Positions 35,757-44,246 of a stretch of DNA of 57,193 nucleotides are shown here, piece after piece. Position 1 is the first letter of the stretch; each line of letters begins with the position of its first letter. Under the pieces are notes generated by a model. That model saw nothing but the letters and a program-made list of their open reading frames with translations, was not told the origin of the DNA and did not search any database. The position numbers and the translations under genes were made by a program. Source of the stretch: Anaerolineales bacterium (GTDB taxonomy: Bacteria; Chloroflexota; Anaerolineae; Anaerolineales; Anaerolineaceae); contig JAGVAB010000143.1 of assembly GCA_020060485.1 (NCBI GenBank), positions 1 through 57,193 of the forward strand, written 5' to 3'.

Positions 35757-36296
35757 TTACTTCAACAGACGTTTTTGTGACTTGAGGAGTCTCTTGAGAA
35801 AACGTTCTTTCAGGCTGAGGCGGGGTTTGTTTTCCAGGGCGGCGTCCATGGAGGCCATAGCCTGGAATTGCTTGCCAGTGCGTAATTGCAAAGCCGAGAT
35901 GCTCTGCAAAACGTAGGCGCGCATCTCACGGCCGCCCGTTTTTTTGAGCAGATCTGAAGCCAGTTGATAACGTTCCAATGCTTCTTCCAGCCTGCCCTGG
36001 GCTTCCATGGCGGCGGCCTGGTTAGCAATGGCGATGGCTTGCCGTTCCTGGTCGCCAGCATTTTCAAAGAGCAGGTCGGTGCCTTGCACAACTTGCAGGG
36101 CGCCATCGGCATCACCCATCTTGAGCAGGGTCACCGAGAGGTTATTGGCCATTTCTGCTGCCAGCAGTTCGTCACCGGTTTCCAGATAAAGATTTCTGGC
36201 ATCCTGGTAAAGTTTTACTGCTTGCGCATAGTCGTTGGCTCTATAGGCAGCTTCTGCCTGTTGCGTGAGTTGTTGTGGGTTGTCGTTCATCATCAT
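35757..36296 (-). CDS. TPR repeat protein
   Basis: A 179-residue soluble protein with about three tetratricopeptide repeats: AEAAYRANDYAQAVKLYQDA, AAEMANNLSVTLLKMGDADG, and AAMEAQGRLEEALERYQLAS. The C-terminus is basic (RFLKRLLKSQKRLLK). TPRs mediate protein-protein contacts. Three ATG codons in a row start the gene, only four bases after the XRE regulator stop, so the pair is coupled and the TPR protein may be the partner of that regulator. Confidence 0.83.
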   Translation of the reverse strand: MMMNDNPQQLTQQAEAAYRANDYAQAVKLYQDARNLYLETGDELLAAEMANNLSVTLLKMGDADGALQVVQGTDLLFENAGDQERQAIAIANQAAAMEAQGRLEEALERYQLASDLLKKTGGREMRAYVLQSISALQLRTGKQFQAMASMDAALENKPRLSLKERFLKRLLKSQKRLLK

Positions 36297-36300
36297 GGCA

Positions 36301-36981
36301 TCAATAGGTAATTTCCAGCAAGCCTTCTGCGACCATGCGCAGTTTTTCCACCGAGAGCGAGCTCAAGCGGTGGGCCAATTCCAGATAGGCGCGATTGATG
36401 GGTTTTGACACGAAGCTTTTCAGTTCATCTGGCAGATCCATGAAACCATCCAGGGTTTCCTGCGAGCAGCGCCAACTGCTAATCATACCGCTTTGATCGA
36501 AGAGCTGGGAAATTTCAATATTGAAACGTCTTGCCAGCAGTTCCAGGTGAGGGACGGGTACTGTGGTTTCGCCCAGTTCATATTTTCCAAGCAGGTCTTT
36601 GTCGATGCCGCAGTTCTCTGCAAGTTCGTCCAGTGAAAGGCCGGCTTCATCCCTTGCCTGACGCAGGCGGGTCACCAGGTCCTGATTGCGCTGCTTGATA
36701 AAGTTTTCCACTTCCTGGGCTGTCTTTTCCATCGGCGCTTCCGAGAGAGATTCGGCACCCCAAAAATGTTCCAGGGGAACATTCAGATAGTAGCTGAGCA
36801 CTTCAAGCTCTGGCAAGGATGGGGATTGTTCACCGCTTTCATAGGCCTTGAATTGGTATTTTGAGACGCCCATCGCTTCAGCGCAATCTTTAATGCTTCG
36901 CCCGGCTGCAACGCGGGCATCATAGATCAGGGCGCTTATTTTTTTGGTACGTAGTTGGATGAGGAGTTGAATTTTATCCAT
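36301..36981 (-). CDS. XRE-family regulator with two tandem helix-turn-helix domains
   Basis: A 226-residue DNA-binding protein. The first HTH (about 15-70) contains RSIKDCAEAMGVSKYQFKAY followed by GEQSPSLPELEVLSYYLNVP. The second (about 100-155) contains LSLDELAENCGIDKDLLGKY and GETTVPVPHLELLARRFNIE. The C-terminal 65 residues (DLPDELKSFVSKPINRAYLE) form a possible dimer or sensor region. The ATG at 36981 is chosen; the frame is open further upstream but extends past the predicted promoter's transcript start. It is cotranscribed with a TPR protein and may be autoregulated. Confidence 0.8.
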   Translation of the reverse strand: MDKIQLLIQLRTKKISALIYDARVAAGRSIKDCAEAMGVSKYQFKAYESGEQSPSLPELEVLSYYLNVPLEHFWGAESLSEAPMEKTAQEVENFIKQRNQDLVTRLRQARDEAGLSLDELAENCGIDKDLLGKYELGETTVPVPHLELLARRFNIEISQLFDQSGMISSWRCSQETLDGFMDLPDELKSFVSKPINRAYLELAHRLSSLSVEKLRMVAEGLLEITY

Positions 36982-37071
36982 GGCATCTCTTTCAAATTTT
37001 TCTGGCAGGCTGATTCCTCTGGCGCCTCCTGCTTCGGAATGCAGATTGGGCGGCTGGATGACCTGCACTAA

Positions 37072-37080
37072 TTATAGCAC
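37072..37080 (-). promoter_or_regulatory. Extended -10 promoter of the XRE-TPR-GNAT operon
   Basis: On the minus strand the sequence reads TGCTATAAT, a perfect extended -10. The start is predicted near 37065, 84 bases before the ATG at 36981. No -35 match is visible. Confidence 0.5.
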
Positions 37081-37110
37081 CAGTCTTATTGCGGCAAGCT
37101 GTCCCGGCTT

Positions 37111-38436
37111 TTAATTCCGCCGGGTACCGCTGCGGCTGGATAGAATGGCACTGATGTTTGCGCCAAACACTTCCGGGCCCAGGTTGAAACCGGCAGCGAT
37201 CAAGCGCGGCATGAACATCGGGCGGATACCAGTGGGCATCAGGTCACCGATGACTTTGTCATCTTCAGACATGCCGATTTGTTCAAAGCGGAAGATCTCG
37301 GTCATGATGATGGTGTCTCCTTCCATGCCGGCCACCTCAGTGATGGAGGTGACTTTACGGCTGCCATCCCGCAGGCGGGATTGCTGGACGATGACATCCA
37401 CCGCGGCGGCAATCTGCTCACGGACAACTTTGAGGGGCAGTTCAATGCCAGACATGAGGGTCATTGTCTCCAGACGGGAGATGGCGTCCCGCGGGGTGTT
37501 GGCGTGCAGGGTGGTCAGTGAGCCGTCATGGCCGGTGTTCATGGCTTGCAGCATGTCCAGCGCTTCTCCGCCGCGGCATTCGCCGACGACAATCCGGTCT
37601 GGCCGCATACGCAGCGAGTTGCGCACCAGGTCGCGGATGGTAACTGCGTATTGACCTTCCAGATCAGCGGATTTGGTCTCCATGCGCAGGACATGGTCCT
37701 GCTGCAATTGTAATTCGGCGGCATCTTCAATGGTGACAATGCGCTCATCTTCAGGAATAAAGCTGGAGAGGATGTTGAGCAGGGTGGTCTTTCCAGAGCC
37801 TGTGCCGCCCGAGATGACCATATTGAGCCGGCTGACCACACAGGCTCGCAAAAACTCGGCCATGATCTTGCTGATCGACCCAAAGGCGATCAGGTCGTCT
37901 ATTCCCAGACGGTCCTTTTGGAATTTCCGGATGGTAATCCCCGGACCATCAATGGCGATAGGCCGCACAATGGCATTGACCCGCGAGCCGTCTGGCAGAC
38001 GGGCATCGACCATGGGGCGGTCATGATCCACGCGGCGGCCAAGAGGCAGGATGATACGGTCAATGACACGCAATACGGCGGCATCATCTTCAAAGGTGAT
38101 GTTGGTTTTGATCAACTTGCCTTTGCGTTCCACATACACATTCTTGGGGCTGTTGACCATGATCTCACTAATGTCATCATCATCCAATAAAGATTGAATG
38201 GGGCCATAGCCGAGCATTTCATCCAGAATGTCATGGAAGAGTTGTTCGCGCACTGTATTTGCCAGTTGAAGTTTGGTGCTTTGATATGCCAGATTCAGGG
38301 TCTGGACGATGGCCTGACGGTGTTTGTCCGGGTCTGGCGGGTTGGCTTCCAGTTCGCGGGAAATGGTGTTGATCAGAAAGCTCTTTAATTTGGCAAGCTC
38401 GTTGGCTTGCAAAGAGGATTGTCCTGGGATTGTCAT
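37111..38436 (-). CDS. CpaF/TadA-type secretion ATPase
   Basis: A 441-residue hexameric ATPase of the type II/IV secretion superfamily, which powers Flp/Tad pilus assembly in known cases. Features are the N-terminal three-helix region (1-75), the LLDDDDISEIMVNSP entry to the N-domain (83-97), Walker A GGTGSGKTT (210-218), the Asp box IVTIEDAAEL, Walker B region VGECRGGEALDML and the His box TTLHANTP. No TadB, TadC, pilin or prepilin peptidase gene lies nearby, which is unusual. It overlaps the preceding small gene by four bases and ends the long pfkB-parAB-kinase run. A role linked to the upstream two-component proteins is likely but unproven. Confidence 0.92.
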   Translation of the reverse strand: MTIPGQSSLQANELAKLKSFLINTISRELEANPPDPDKHRQAIVQTLNLAYQSTKLQLANTVREQLFHDILDEMLGYGPIQSLLDDDDISEIMVNSPKNVYVERKGKLIKTNITFEDDAAVLRVIDRIILPLGRRVDHDRPMVDARLPDGSRVNAIVRPIAIDGPGITIRKFQKDRLGIDDLIAFGSISKIMAEFLRACVVSRLNMVISGGTGSGKTTLLNILSSFIPEDERIVTIEDAAELQLQQDHVLRMETKSADLEGQYAVTIRDLVRNSLRMRPDRIVVGECRGGEALDMLQAMNTGHDGSLTTLHANTPRDAISRLETMTLMSGIELPLKVVREQIAAAVDVIVQQSRLRDGSRKVTSITEVAGMEGDTIIMTEIFRFEQIGMSEDDKVIGDLMPTGIRPMFMPRLIAAGFNLGPEVFGANISAILSSRSGTRRN

Positions 38437-38735
38437 TCTTCACTTCCTGGCTCTGCCCTGTCATTTATGGGAAAGAGCCATACGATATGGGAACGGTTGA
38501 CGGACAAGAATTTTGCCCGATGGATTGTTTCGCCCTGGGCATCCAGAACGGTGGCGTCAGTGATGGCGACAAAACGCTCGCTGCTGTCTATCTCATCCTT
38601 CAAACGGCTATTCAGCCGGACGTGGAGGGTGCCCTTGATAATGAGATTGGTCGAGGTTTGAAGGATCACTTCAACCGGTTCCTTGCGCACCACATCGGTG
38701 AAAATTTTGCCTTTATCTTCCAGCGGTGGGAACAT
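38433..38735 (-). CDS. Conserved small protein of unknown function
   Basis: A 100-residue soluble protein predicted to be mostly beta strand (VEVILQTSTNLIIKGTLHV, ERFVAITDATVLDAQG, AKFLSVNRSHIVWLFP). The pattern suggests a small beta-barrel somewhat like PilZ or Sm folds, but no PilZ RxxxR motif is present. It overlaps cpaF by four bases downstream and shares one base with the response regulator stop upstream, so translation of all three is coupled. That context suggests an accessory factor of the ATPase or regulator. I do not recognise the family with certainty. Confidence 0.75.
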   Translation of the reverse strand: MFPPLEDKGKIFTDVVRKEPVEVILQTSTNLIIKGTLHVRLNSRLKDEIDSSERFVAITDATVLDAQGETIHRAKFLSVNRSHIVWLFPINDRAEPGSEE

Positions 38736-39445
38736 TAATCACCTCCTGATGTAACTTCTTCAATGGGGGGCATCAAATACCCCAGGCCGGCGCGGGTAAC
38801 AATGTGTTTGGGATCGTGCGGGTCTTCTTCCAGTTTTTGGCGCAAGCGGGCAATACTGACCCACAGGATCTCTTTATCTTTGCGGTATTGGTTCCCCCAA
38901 ATGGCGACCAGCAGATCTTCGGCGGAGAGGATCTGACCCACATTTTGCGCAAATTGCATCAAGAGACGGTATTCGGTTGCCGAAAGATAAATGGATTTAT
39001 TGTCCCGCCAGACTTCGGCGCGGGCAAAATCGATCTTCAGGTCGCCGTGAATGAAATAGCGGTTCTGGGTCATATCCTCCGAAGAATGTGCCCGGCGCAG
39101 AACGGCGCGTACCCGGGCGACCAGTTCGGTGGCTGAAAAGGGTTTGACCACATAATCGTCAGCGCCCACATTCAGGCCGCGCACCCGATCCTGTTCTTCT
39201 CCTTTGGCGGTCAGCATAATGATGGGCACGTTCGAAAATTGGTGGATACGTTCACAAGCGGTAATACCATCCAGCTTGGGCATCATCACATCCATGATGA
39301 CCAGGTCTGGGTGGCGGGCGGAGACCATTTCCAGGGCATCCTCGCCATTGTTGGCAGTGATGACCTCATAACCTTCTTTTTCAAGGTTGACTGTCACCAG
39401 ATGTTGGTAAAGAGGTTCGTCATCCACTACGAGTATTCGCGGCAT
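38735..39445 (-). CDS. OmpR/PhoB-family response regulator
   Basis: A 236-residue regulator. The receiver domain (1-118) has the acidic pocket D8/D9, phospho-acceptor D52, the conserved T79 switch in MLTAKG and K101 in VKPF. The C-terminal winged helix (about 135-230) has YLSATEYRLLMQFAQNVGQ and WVSIARLRQKLEEDP. It lies 30 bases after a GAF-histidine kinase gene, its probable partner. It likely controls genes for envelope or secretion functions; targets are not identifiable. Confidence 0.92.
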   Translation of the reverse strand: MPRILVVDDEPLYQHLVTVNLEKEGYEVITANNGEDALEMVSARHPDLVIMDVMMPKLDGITACERIHQFSNVPIIMLTAKGEEQDRVRGLNVGADDYVVKPFSATELVARVRAVLRRAHSSEDMTQNRYFIHGDLKIDFARAEVWRDNKSIYLSATEYRLLMQFAQNVGQILSAEDLLVAIWGNQYRKDKEILWVSIARLRQKLEEDPHDPKHIVTRAGLGYLMPPIEEVTSGGD

Positions 39446-39475
39446 TTTGTTTTCCTCCTGATTATTGCCACCGTA

Positions 39476-40687
39476 TCACTGTTGATTGGGGATGATGATT
39501 CGAAATGAAGTTCCTTGGTTTACGGTGGATTCAGCGGTAATGATTCCTTTATGTGCAAAGATGATCTTCTGGCAAATATACAATCCCAGGCCTGACCCGT
39601 GAGCACCGCTGATCGGGTTGGGGATGCGAAAGAAACGCTCGAAAATGTGGCCAAGATGAATGGGGGCGATCCCCGGCCCCTGGTCGGAAAAAAGAATGGT
39701 GGAGGTCAGATTGTCCTGCTGTATGGAAATTTCGATTGGGGAACCGGGGGCGTATTTGGTGGAATTGCTGATCAGATTTTCCAGTACCTGGGTGAGACGT
39801 TTGGGGTCGCCATCTATGGCAGACAAATCGCCAGGAAAGTTGGTGGCGATCTCCAGGTTGGGGTGTTTGCGATGGGCGCGTGCCACAATATCATTGATCA
39901 AAGAATCCAGACAGACGGTTTCAAAATCCATTTTGAGTTGGTTGGATTGGGCACGGGCCGAGTCGAGCAGGTTGCTGATCAGTTCCTGCATGTGATCCGT
40001 TTCCTGGTCGATGATCTTGAGGAACTCAAGCTGGGTGTCTTGTTCCCATCTGGCGTCTGGTCGCAGCAATGTGGTGGTGTACCCTTTGATGAAGCCCAGA
40101 GGGCTGTTGAGCTCATGGCTGATGGTGGAGAGAAAATCTTCCTGGAGCTGCAGCTGTTCCTGGCGAGCCTGAAGAAATTCCCGCTCTTTTTGAAAGTTCT
40201 GCCTTTCAAATAACATGCCGATCTGCTGAGTGAAGAACGTAGCAAATTCCAGGTCATGCTGGTCAAATTCAGGACCGCCAAAGCGGATGAGGATGACAGC
40301 ACCCAGGAAGGTTTGATTTGAAAAAATGGGAATGCCCAGCAGGAAGGGAAATTTTAAACGGTCCTCGTTTTTGAGTCCTTTTGGTTTTTCGAGGATCATT
40401 TTTTGTTCGGTGAGAAGCTGGTTGGCCAGTTTCTCACCCCAATCGATATCGGCTTCAGCCTGTTTGCCGCGTCCCATGGCGCGGGCATAGAAAGCATCGA
40501 GGACGCCGGTTTGCTGGTCGAAAGCGTATACCACCAGATTATCAAAGATCATCATCTGATGTAATTCATCAATGGCGCGGGACAGGGCAGGTTTGGGTTC
40601 CCCAACCTGATTCATCAGGTCGCTGATCTTGACCAGACACATGAAATCTTGTTCAGTGGATAAGGCCGGGAGGTGGTTGAGACTCAT
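39476..40687 (-). CDS. Cytosolic GAF-domain sensor histidine kinase
   Basis: A 403-residue kinase without membrane spans. A GAF domain (about 15-165) is followed by the dimerisation/H-box STISHELNSPLG with phospho-acceptor H191, an N-box (QVLENLISNSTKYA), G1 (FSDQGPGIAP) and G2 (GSGLGLYI). The ligand of the GAF domain is unknown. The ATG at 40687 follows GAGGAAATAAT. It sits between a second kinase gene (20 bases upstream) and the OmpR-type regulator (30 bases downstream); both kinases may feed the same regulator. Confidence 0.9.
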   Translation of the reverse strand: MSLNHLPALSTEQDFMCLVKISDLMNQVGEPKPALSRAIDELHQMMIFDNLVVYAFDQQTGVLDAFYARAMGRGKQAEADIDWGEKLANQLLTEQKMILEKPKGLKNEDRLKFPFLLGIPIFSNQTFLGAVILIRFGGPEFDQHDLEFATFFTQQIGMLFERQNFQKEREFLQARQEQLQLQEDFLSTISHELNSPLGFIKGYTTTLLRPDARWEQDTQLEFLKIIDQETDHMQELISNLLDSARAQSNQLKMDFETVCLDSLINDIVARAHRKHPNLEIATNFPGDLSAIDGDPKRLTQVLENLISNSTKYAPGSPIEISIQQDNLTSTILFSDQGPGIAPIHLGHIFERFFRIPNPISGAHGSGLGLYICQKIIFAHKGIITAESTVNQGTSFRIIIPNQQ

Positions 40688-40707
40688 ATTATTTCCTCAA
40701 AAAAAGC

Positions 40708-41736
40708 CTAATAAAGGAGGTATTCGTCGATGAACAAGGAAAAACCAAATTTGCTGCCTTGCCCGGGATGGGAGACGACGTACAGGTCGGAGCCGTGGGC
40801 TTCGATGATCTTCTGGGCCAGGCTCAAGCCGATGCCTGTACCACCATAACGGCGGGTTGAGGAATTGTCCAACTGGTGGAAAGGCTCGAAGATTTCGACT
40901 TGCTTGTCTTCGGGGATGCCAATGCCGGTATCGGTGATCATGATCTGCGCTTTATTATCGCTTATTTTTAGCTCCAGTGTCACCTGTCCGCCTTTGGGGG
41001 TGAACTTTATGGCATTATCCAGGAGCTGCATGATGACCCAGGCGATCTTTTCCTGATCGGCTTTGACGGCCAGGGACTTTTCCGGGGCGGTCATCTCCAG
41101 ATGGATCAACTTTTCCTGGGCTTTTTCTTCTGTACGCCGGATCATGGACTGGGCAAGTTCGGTCAGGTTGAAAAGATGGACATGGATATCCACCTCACCG
41201 GATTCGACGGCAGAGAACAGGATCAGGTCTTCAATCAACCTGCCCAACCGGTGCGATGAACGCAGCATGATCGCCAGGGCATTACGCTGGTCTTCGGTCA
41301 AGGGGCCGAGGTCTTGATTGGTCAACAACTCCTGATATCCCATCAAGTGGGTCAGGGGGGTGCGCAGTTCATGGGAGATGTTGGAAACGAAATTGGATTT
41401 GAGTTGGGAAAGTTCGGACAGCTTTTCAAGAGCTTTGCGCAGTTCGGCAGTGCGTTCCTGTACCCGGTGTTCCAGTTCCTGGTTGTTTTTTTCCAAAGCG
41501 GCGCGCAATTGCAGGATCTGTTCAGTGATGGTTGCATCCAGACTGGAGCGGTCAATGACTTTCATGCCAATCAGGATCTGGCCGATAAGAGGTGGGGGCT
41601 GTTCCGGGTCACGCAACAATCTCTGGTACTCCAGGGCTTTTTGCAATTGTTCGGCTGTGATCAGGCCTTTCTCCACCAGGTAATCTCCCAGGCGGGGTAC
41701 CAGCACTTCAGGCGTTAGCGTGGATGTTTGGTTCAT
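40708..41736 (-). CDS. Histidine kinase with N-terminal MshEN-like domain
   Basis: A 342-residue kinase. Residues about 12-78 look like the GspE/MshE N-terminal domain: RLGDYLVEKGLITAEQLQKA, then the second half LIGQILIGMKVIDRSSLDAT. In MshE-type ATPases this domain binds c-di-GMP. A coiled-coil (78-110) leads to the H-box NISHELRTPL with H122, N-box VIMQLLDNAIKF, G1 ITDTGIGIPED and G2 GGTGIGLSLAQK. There is no membrane span. The gene is 20 bases before the GAF kinase and in the same run as the CpaF ATPase, a protein class that often carries this N-domain. c-di-GMP sensing is an inference. Confidence 0.87.
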   Translation of the reverse strand: MNQTSTLTPEVLVPRLGDYLVEKGLITAEQLQKALEYQRLLRDPEQPPPLIGQILIGMKVIDRSSLDATITEQILQLRAALEKNNQELEHRVQERTAELRKALEKLSELSQLKSNFVSNISHELRTPLTHLMGYQELLTNQDLGPLTEDQRNALAIMLRSSHRLGRLIEDLILFSAVESGEVDIHVHLFNLTELAQSMIRRTEEKAQEKLIHLEMTAPEKSLAVKADQEKIAWVIMQLLDNAIKFTPKGGQVTLELKISDNKAQIMITDTGIGIPEDKQVEIFEPFHQLDNSSTRRYGGTGIGLSLAQKIIEAHGSDLYVVSHPGQGSKFGFSLFIDEYLLY

Positions 41737-41757
41737 GACAATCGTCTCCAGAGTGGA

Positions 41758-43347
41758 TCAGGCCTGCCATACCCATTCGGCTCCCACCATGGTGGCTGCG
41801 GGGCGCAAGGAATGCAGTAATTGCGGGGGGAGGGTGAAGGGGTCATCATCCAAAACGATCAGATCGGCCAAAAAGCCAGCAGCCAGCTTTCCGGTCTGGT
41901 GTTGCCAGCCGGCGGCGAGCGCCGGTCCATTCGTATAGCCATTTAGGGCTTGCGCCAGTGTCAAACGTTGATCCGGATACCAGCCCTGCGGATCGGGGGA
42001 GCCGTCCGGGCGCTGTCGGGTAACTGCGGCATGGATGCCCAGGAAGGGGTTGGGTGATTCGACCGGGCAGTCGGAGCCAAAGACCATGTGCGTGCCGTGG
42101 GAGAGCAGAGTCTGAAAGACATAGGCGTGGACAGCCCGCTTTCCCCAGTAACGATCGGCGGTGTACATGTCTGAGGTGGCATGCAGTGGCTGCATGGAGG
42201 CGATGATGTTCATGGCTGCCAAACGGGGTTGGTCTTCGGGCTGCAAACACTGCACGTGTTCAATGCGGTGGCGCAGGTGGGGCAGTTTCTCTTGCTGTTC
42301 AAACTGGCGCAAAGCAGCATAGGCTTCCAGTATCTCGTGGTTGGCGGCGTCGCCGATGGCATGCACGGCCAGACTGATGCCATTGCTGACGGCTTTTTTG
42401 CCTGTTTCCAGCAATTCATCTCTCGCCATGAAGAGCATGCCCAGATTGTCGGGTTCGTCTTCATAGGGGGCAAACATGGCTGCTGTGTGGGGGCCCAAGG
42501 CGCCATCGGTGAAGAGCTTGAGCGACCCAATGCGCAGGAATGGGCTGCCAAAGCCGCTGCGCAAGCCAAGCTCCACAGCAGCGTCCAGCATTTCGTGAGG
42601 AATGCTCTTGACCACGCGCAGTCTGAGTTGATCCTGCTCTTGCAGGTTTTGCAGGGCGGCAAAACAACGCCGGTGGTCAAAGTCGTGCACGCCGGTCAGG
42701 CCGTATTGCCAGAGCGCTTGCTGGGCGGCAAGCAGGGCCGCTTCAGTATCCGCCAGGTTGGGTTCAGGAATGATGGTCTCGACCAGGTTGACCGCACTTT
42801 CATACAGGATGCCGTTCGCTTTACCGCTGGAATCACGCCCGACGGTTCCATTTTCCGGGTCGGGCGTGTGGTTGCTGATACCGGCAGCCTGCAGGGCGGC
42901 GTTGTTGACCCAGGAGTGATGCAGTGATTTGGAGGTCAGATAGACGGGGTGATGGGAGGCGACGGCATCCAGTTCTTCGGCTGTGCCGATGCCTTCAGGC
43001 CATTGGTTATGGTTCCAGCCATGACCCAGGATCCACTGACCGGCAGGCGTATTGCGGGCGCGTTCTGCCACCCGCCGCAGGCATTCAGCCTTGCTTTCGG
43101 TTTCGCAGTCGATCTTTTGCAGGCTGAAGGAATAGTAATCCAGATGCAGGTGGGCATCGGTCAAACCAGGCAGGATGATGCGCCCGTCCATGTTTTCAAT
43201 CTTGCAGTCCGGGCTGGCCAGTGCCAGCACATCCGCATTCCTGCCGATATGCAGGATGCGGTCATTTTCGATCGCCAGGGCTTCGGCTTGCGGCCATTGG
43301 GGGTCGAGGGTATGAATGCGGGCGTTGTGCAAAATGTGCATGGTCAT
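41758..43347 (-). CDS. Amidohydrolase family protein (YtcJ-like)
   Basis: A 529-residue metal-dependent hydrolase of the amidohydrolase-3 group. The N-terminal composite beta domain includes ALAIENDRILHIG and GRIILPGLTDAHLHLDYYS with the HxH metal ligands. Later motifs are TGVHDF, LFTDGALGPHTA, AVHAIGDAANHEILEA, RIEHVQCLQPED and VFGSDCPVESPNP with the terminal aspartate. The substrate is unknown; relatives act on formamides and other amides. The gene overlaps the parB stop by four bases, so it is coupled to the partition operon, an odd combination. The length is usual for the group. Confidence 0.9.
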   Translation of the reverse strand: MTMHILHNARIHTLDPQWPQAEALAIENDRILHIGRNADVLALASPDCKIENMDGRIILPGLTDAHLHLDYYSFSLQKIDCETESKAECLRRVAERARNTPAGQWILGHGWNHNQWPEGIGTAEELDAVASHHPVYLTSKSLHHSWVNNAALQAAGISNHTPDPENGTVGRDSSGKANGILYESAVNLVETIIPEPNLADTEAALLAAQQALWQYGLTGVHDFDHRRCFAALQNLQEQDQLRLRVVKSIPHEMLDAAVELGLRSGFGSPFLRIGSLKLFTDGALGPHTAAMFAPYEDEPDNLGMLFMARDELLETGKKAVSNGISLAVHAIGDAANHEILEAYAALRQFEQQEKLPHLRHRIEHVQCLQPEDQPRLAAMNIIASMQPLHATSDMYTADRYWGKRAVHAYVFQTLLSHGTHMVFGSDCPVESPNPFLGIHAAVTRQRPDGSPDPQGWYPDQRLTLAQALNGYTNGPALAAGWQHQTGKLAAGFLADLIVLDDDPFTLPPQLLHSLRPAATMVGAEWVWQA

Positions 43348-44210
43348 TCTCCAAGCAGGCGTTCGATCAACGCGTCCAGTTCTTCGTTGGAATAATAATG
43401 GAGGATGACAGCGCCGCCTTTGCGGCCGTGGCTGAGGGTTACCCTGGTGCCAAAATGACTGCGCAGCTGCTCCTCCAGTTCGAGGATCTCGGGGGCAGGC
43501 GCCTGGCGTGGTTTGGGGGTGGGCTTGTCTCCGCCAAGTTTGCGGATCAATTCCTCCGTTTGGCGCACATTCAGTTCCTGCTTGATGATGGTTTGCAGGG
43601 CGGCAGCCTGGGCCTGGGTGGAAGGCAGTGCCAGCAGGGCGCGGGCATGGCCTTCACTGATCTGGTCGGCGGCCAGGGCCTGTTTGACGGCAGGCGGTAG
43701 TTTCAGCAGGCGCAGGGTATTGGTGACCGCCACCCGGCTTTTGCCCACCCGGCTGGCGATATCTTCATGGGAGAGAGAGAATTCCTCGCTCAGGTGGTGG
43801 TAGGCTTCGGCAGTTTCCAGAGGGGTGAGGTCGGCGCGCTGCACATTTTCGATCAGGGCCAGCTCGAGTTGCTGCTGGTCGCTGGCTTCGCGCACCAGGA
43901 TGGGCACCGTATCCAGACCAGCCAGACTGGCGGCTCGCAGGCGGCGTTCTCCGGCAATGAGGATGTAATTGTCATCATTCTCGCCGCGGGTCACGATCAA
44001 GGGCTGGATGACGCCGTGTTCGCGGATGCTGTCGGCCAGTTCCTGCAATTGCTCGTCATTCATCTGCTGGCGCGGCTGGCGCGGGTTGGCTGTAACCTTG
44101 TCAATGGGTGCTTCCAGCGCGGCCCCGCCGGGGACAGCTGGTGTATGCGGCTGCGGAGATTCGGGGATCAGCGCATCCAGTCCTTTACCTAAACCACCTT
44201 TACGTGCCAT
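43344..44210 (-). CDS. parB: Chromosome partitioning protein ParB (Spo0J)
   Basis: A 288-residue CTP-dependent DNA clamp that loads at parS and spreads. Features are the N-terminal ParA-interacting LGKGLDALIP (7-16), the ParB/sulfiredoxin CTP-binding motif GERRLRAA (about 95-102), PRQPRQQM, the central helix-turn-helix with HEDIASRVGKSRVAVTNTLR and a C-terminal dimerisation segment (EELDALIERLLG). It lies 36 bases after parA. No canonical parS palindrome was seen by eye in this window. Confidence 0.95.
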   Translation of the reverse strand: MARKGGLGKGLDALIPESPQPHTPAVPGGAALEAPIDKVTANPRQPRQQMNDEQLQELADSIREHGVIQPLIVTRGENDDNYILIAGERRLRAASLAGLDTVPILVREASDQQQLELALIENVQRADLTPLETAEAYHHLSEEFSLSHEDIASRVGKSRVAVTNTLRLLKLPPAVKQALAADQISEGHARALLALPSTQAQAAALQTIIKQELNVRQTEELIRKLGGDKPTPKPRQAPAPEILELEEQLRSHFGTRVTLSHGRKGGAVILHYYSNEELDALIERLLGE

Positions 44211-44246
44211 AGTACCTTGCCTTCATAGCAATAGAAATGAGTTCGC

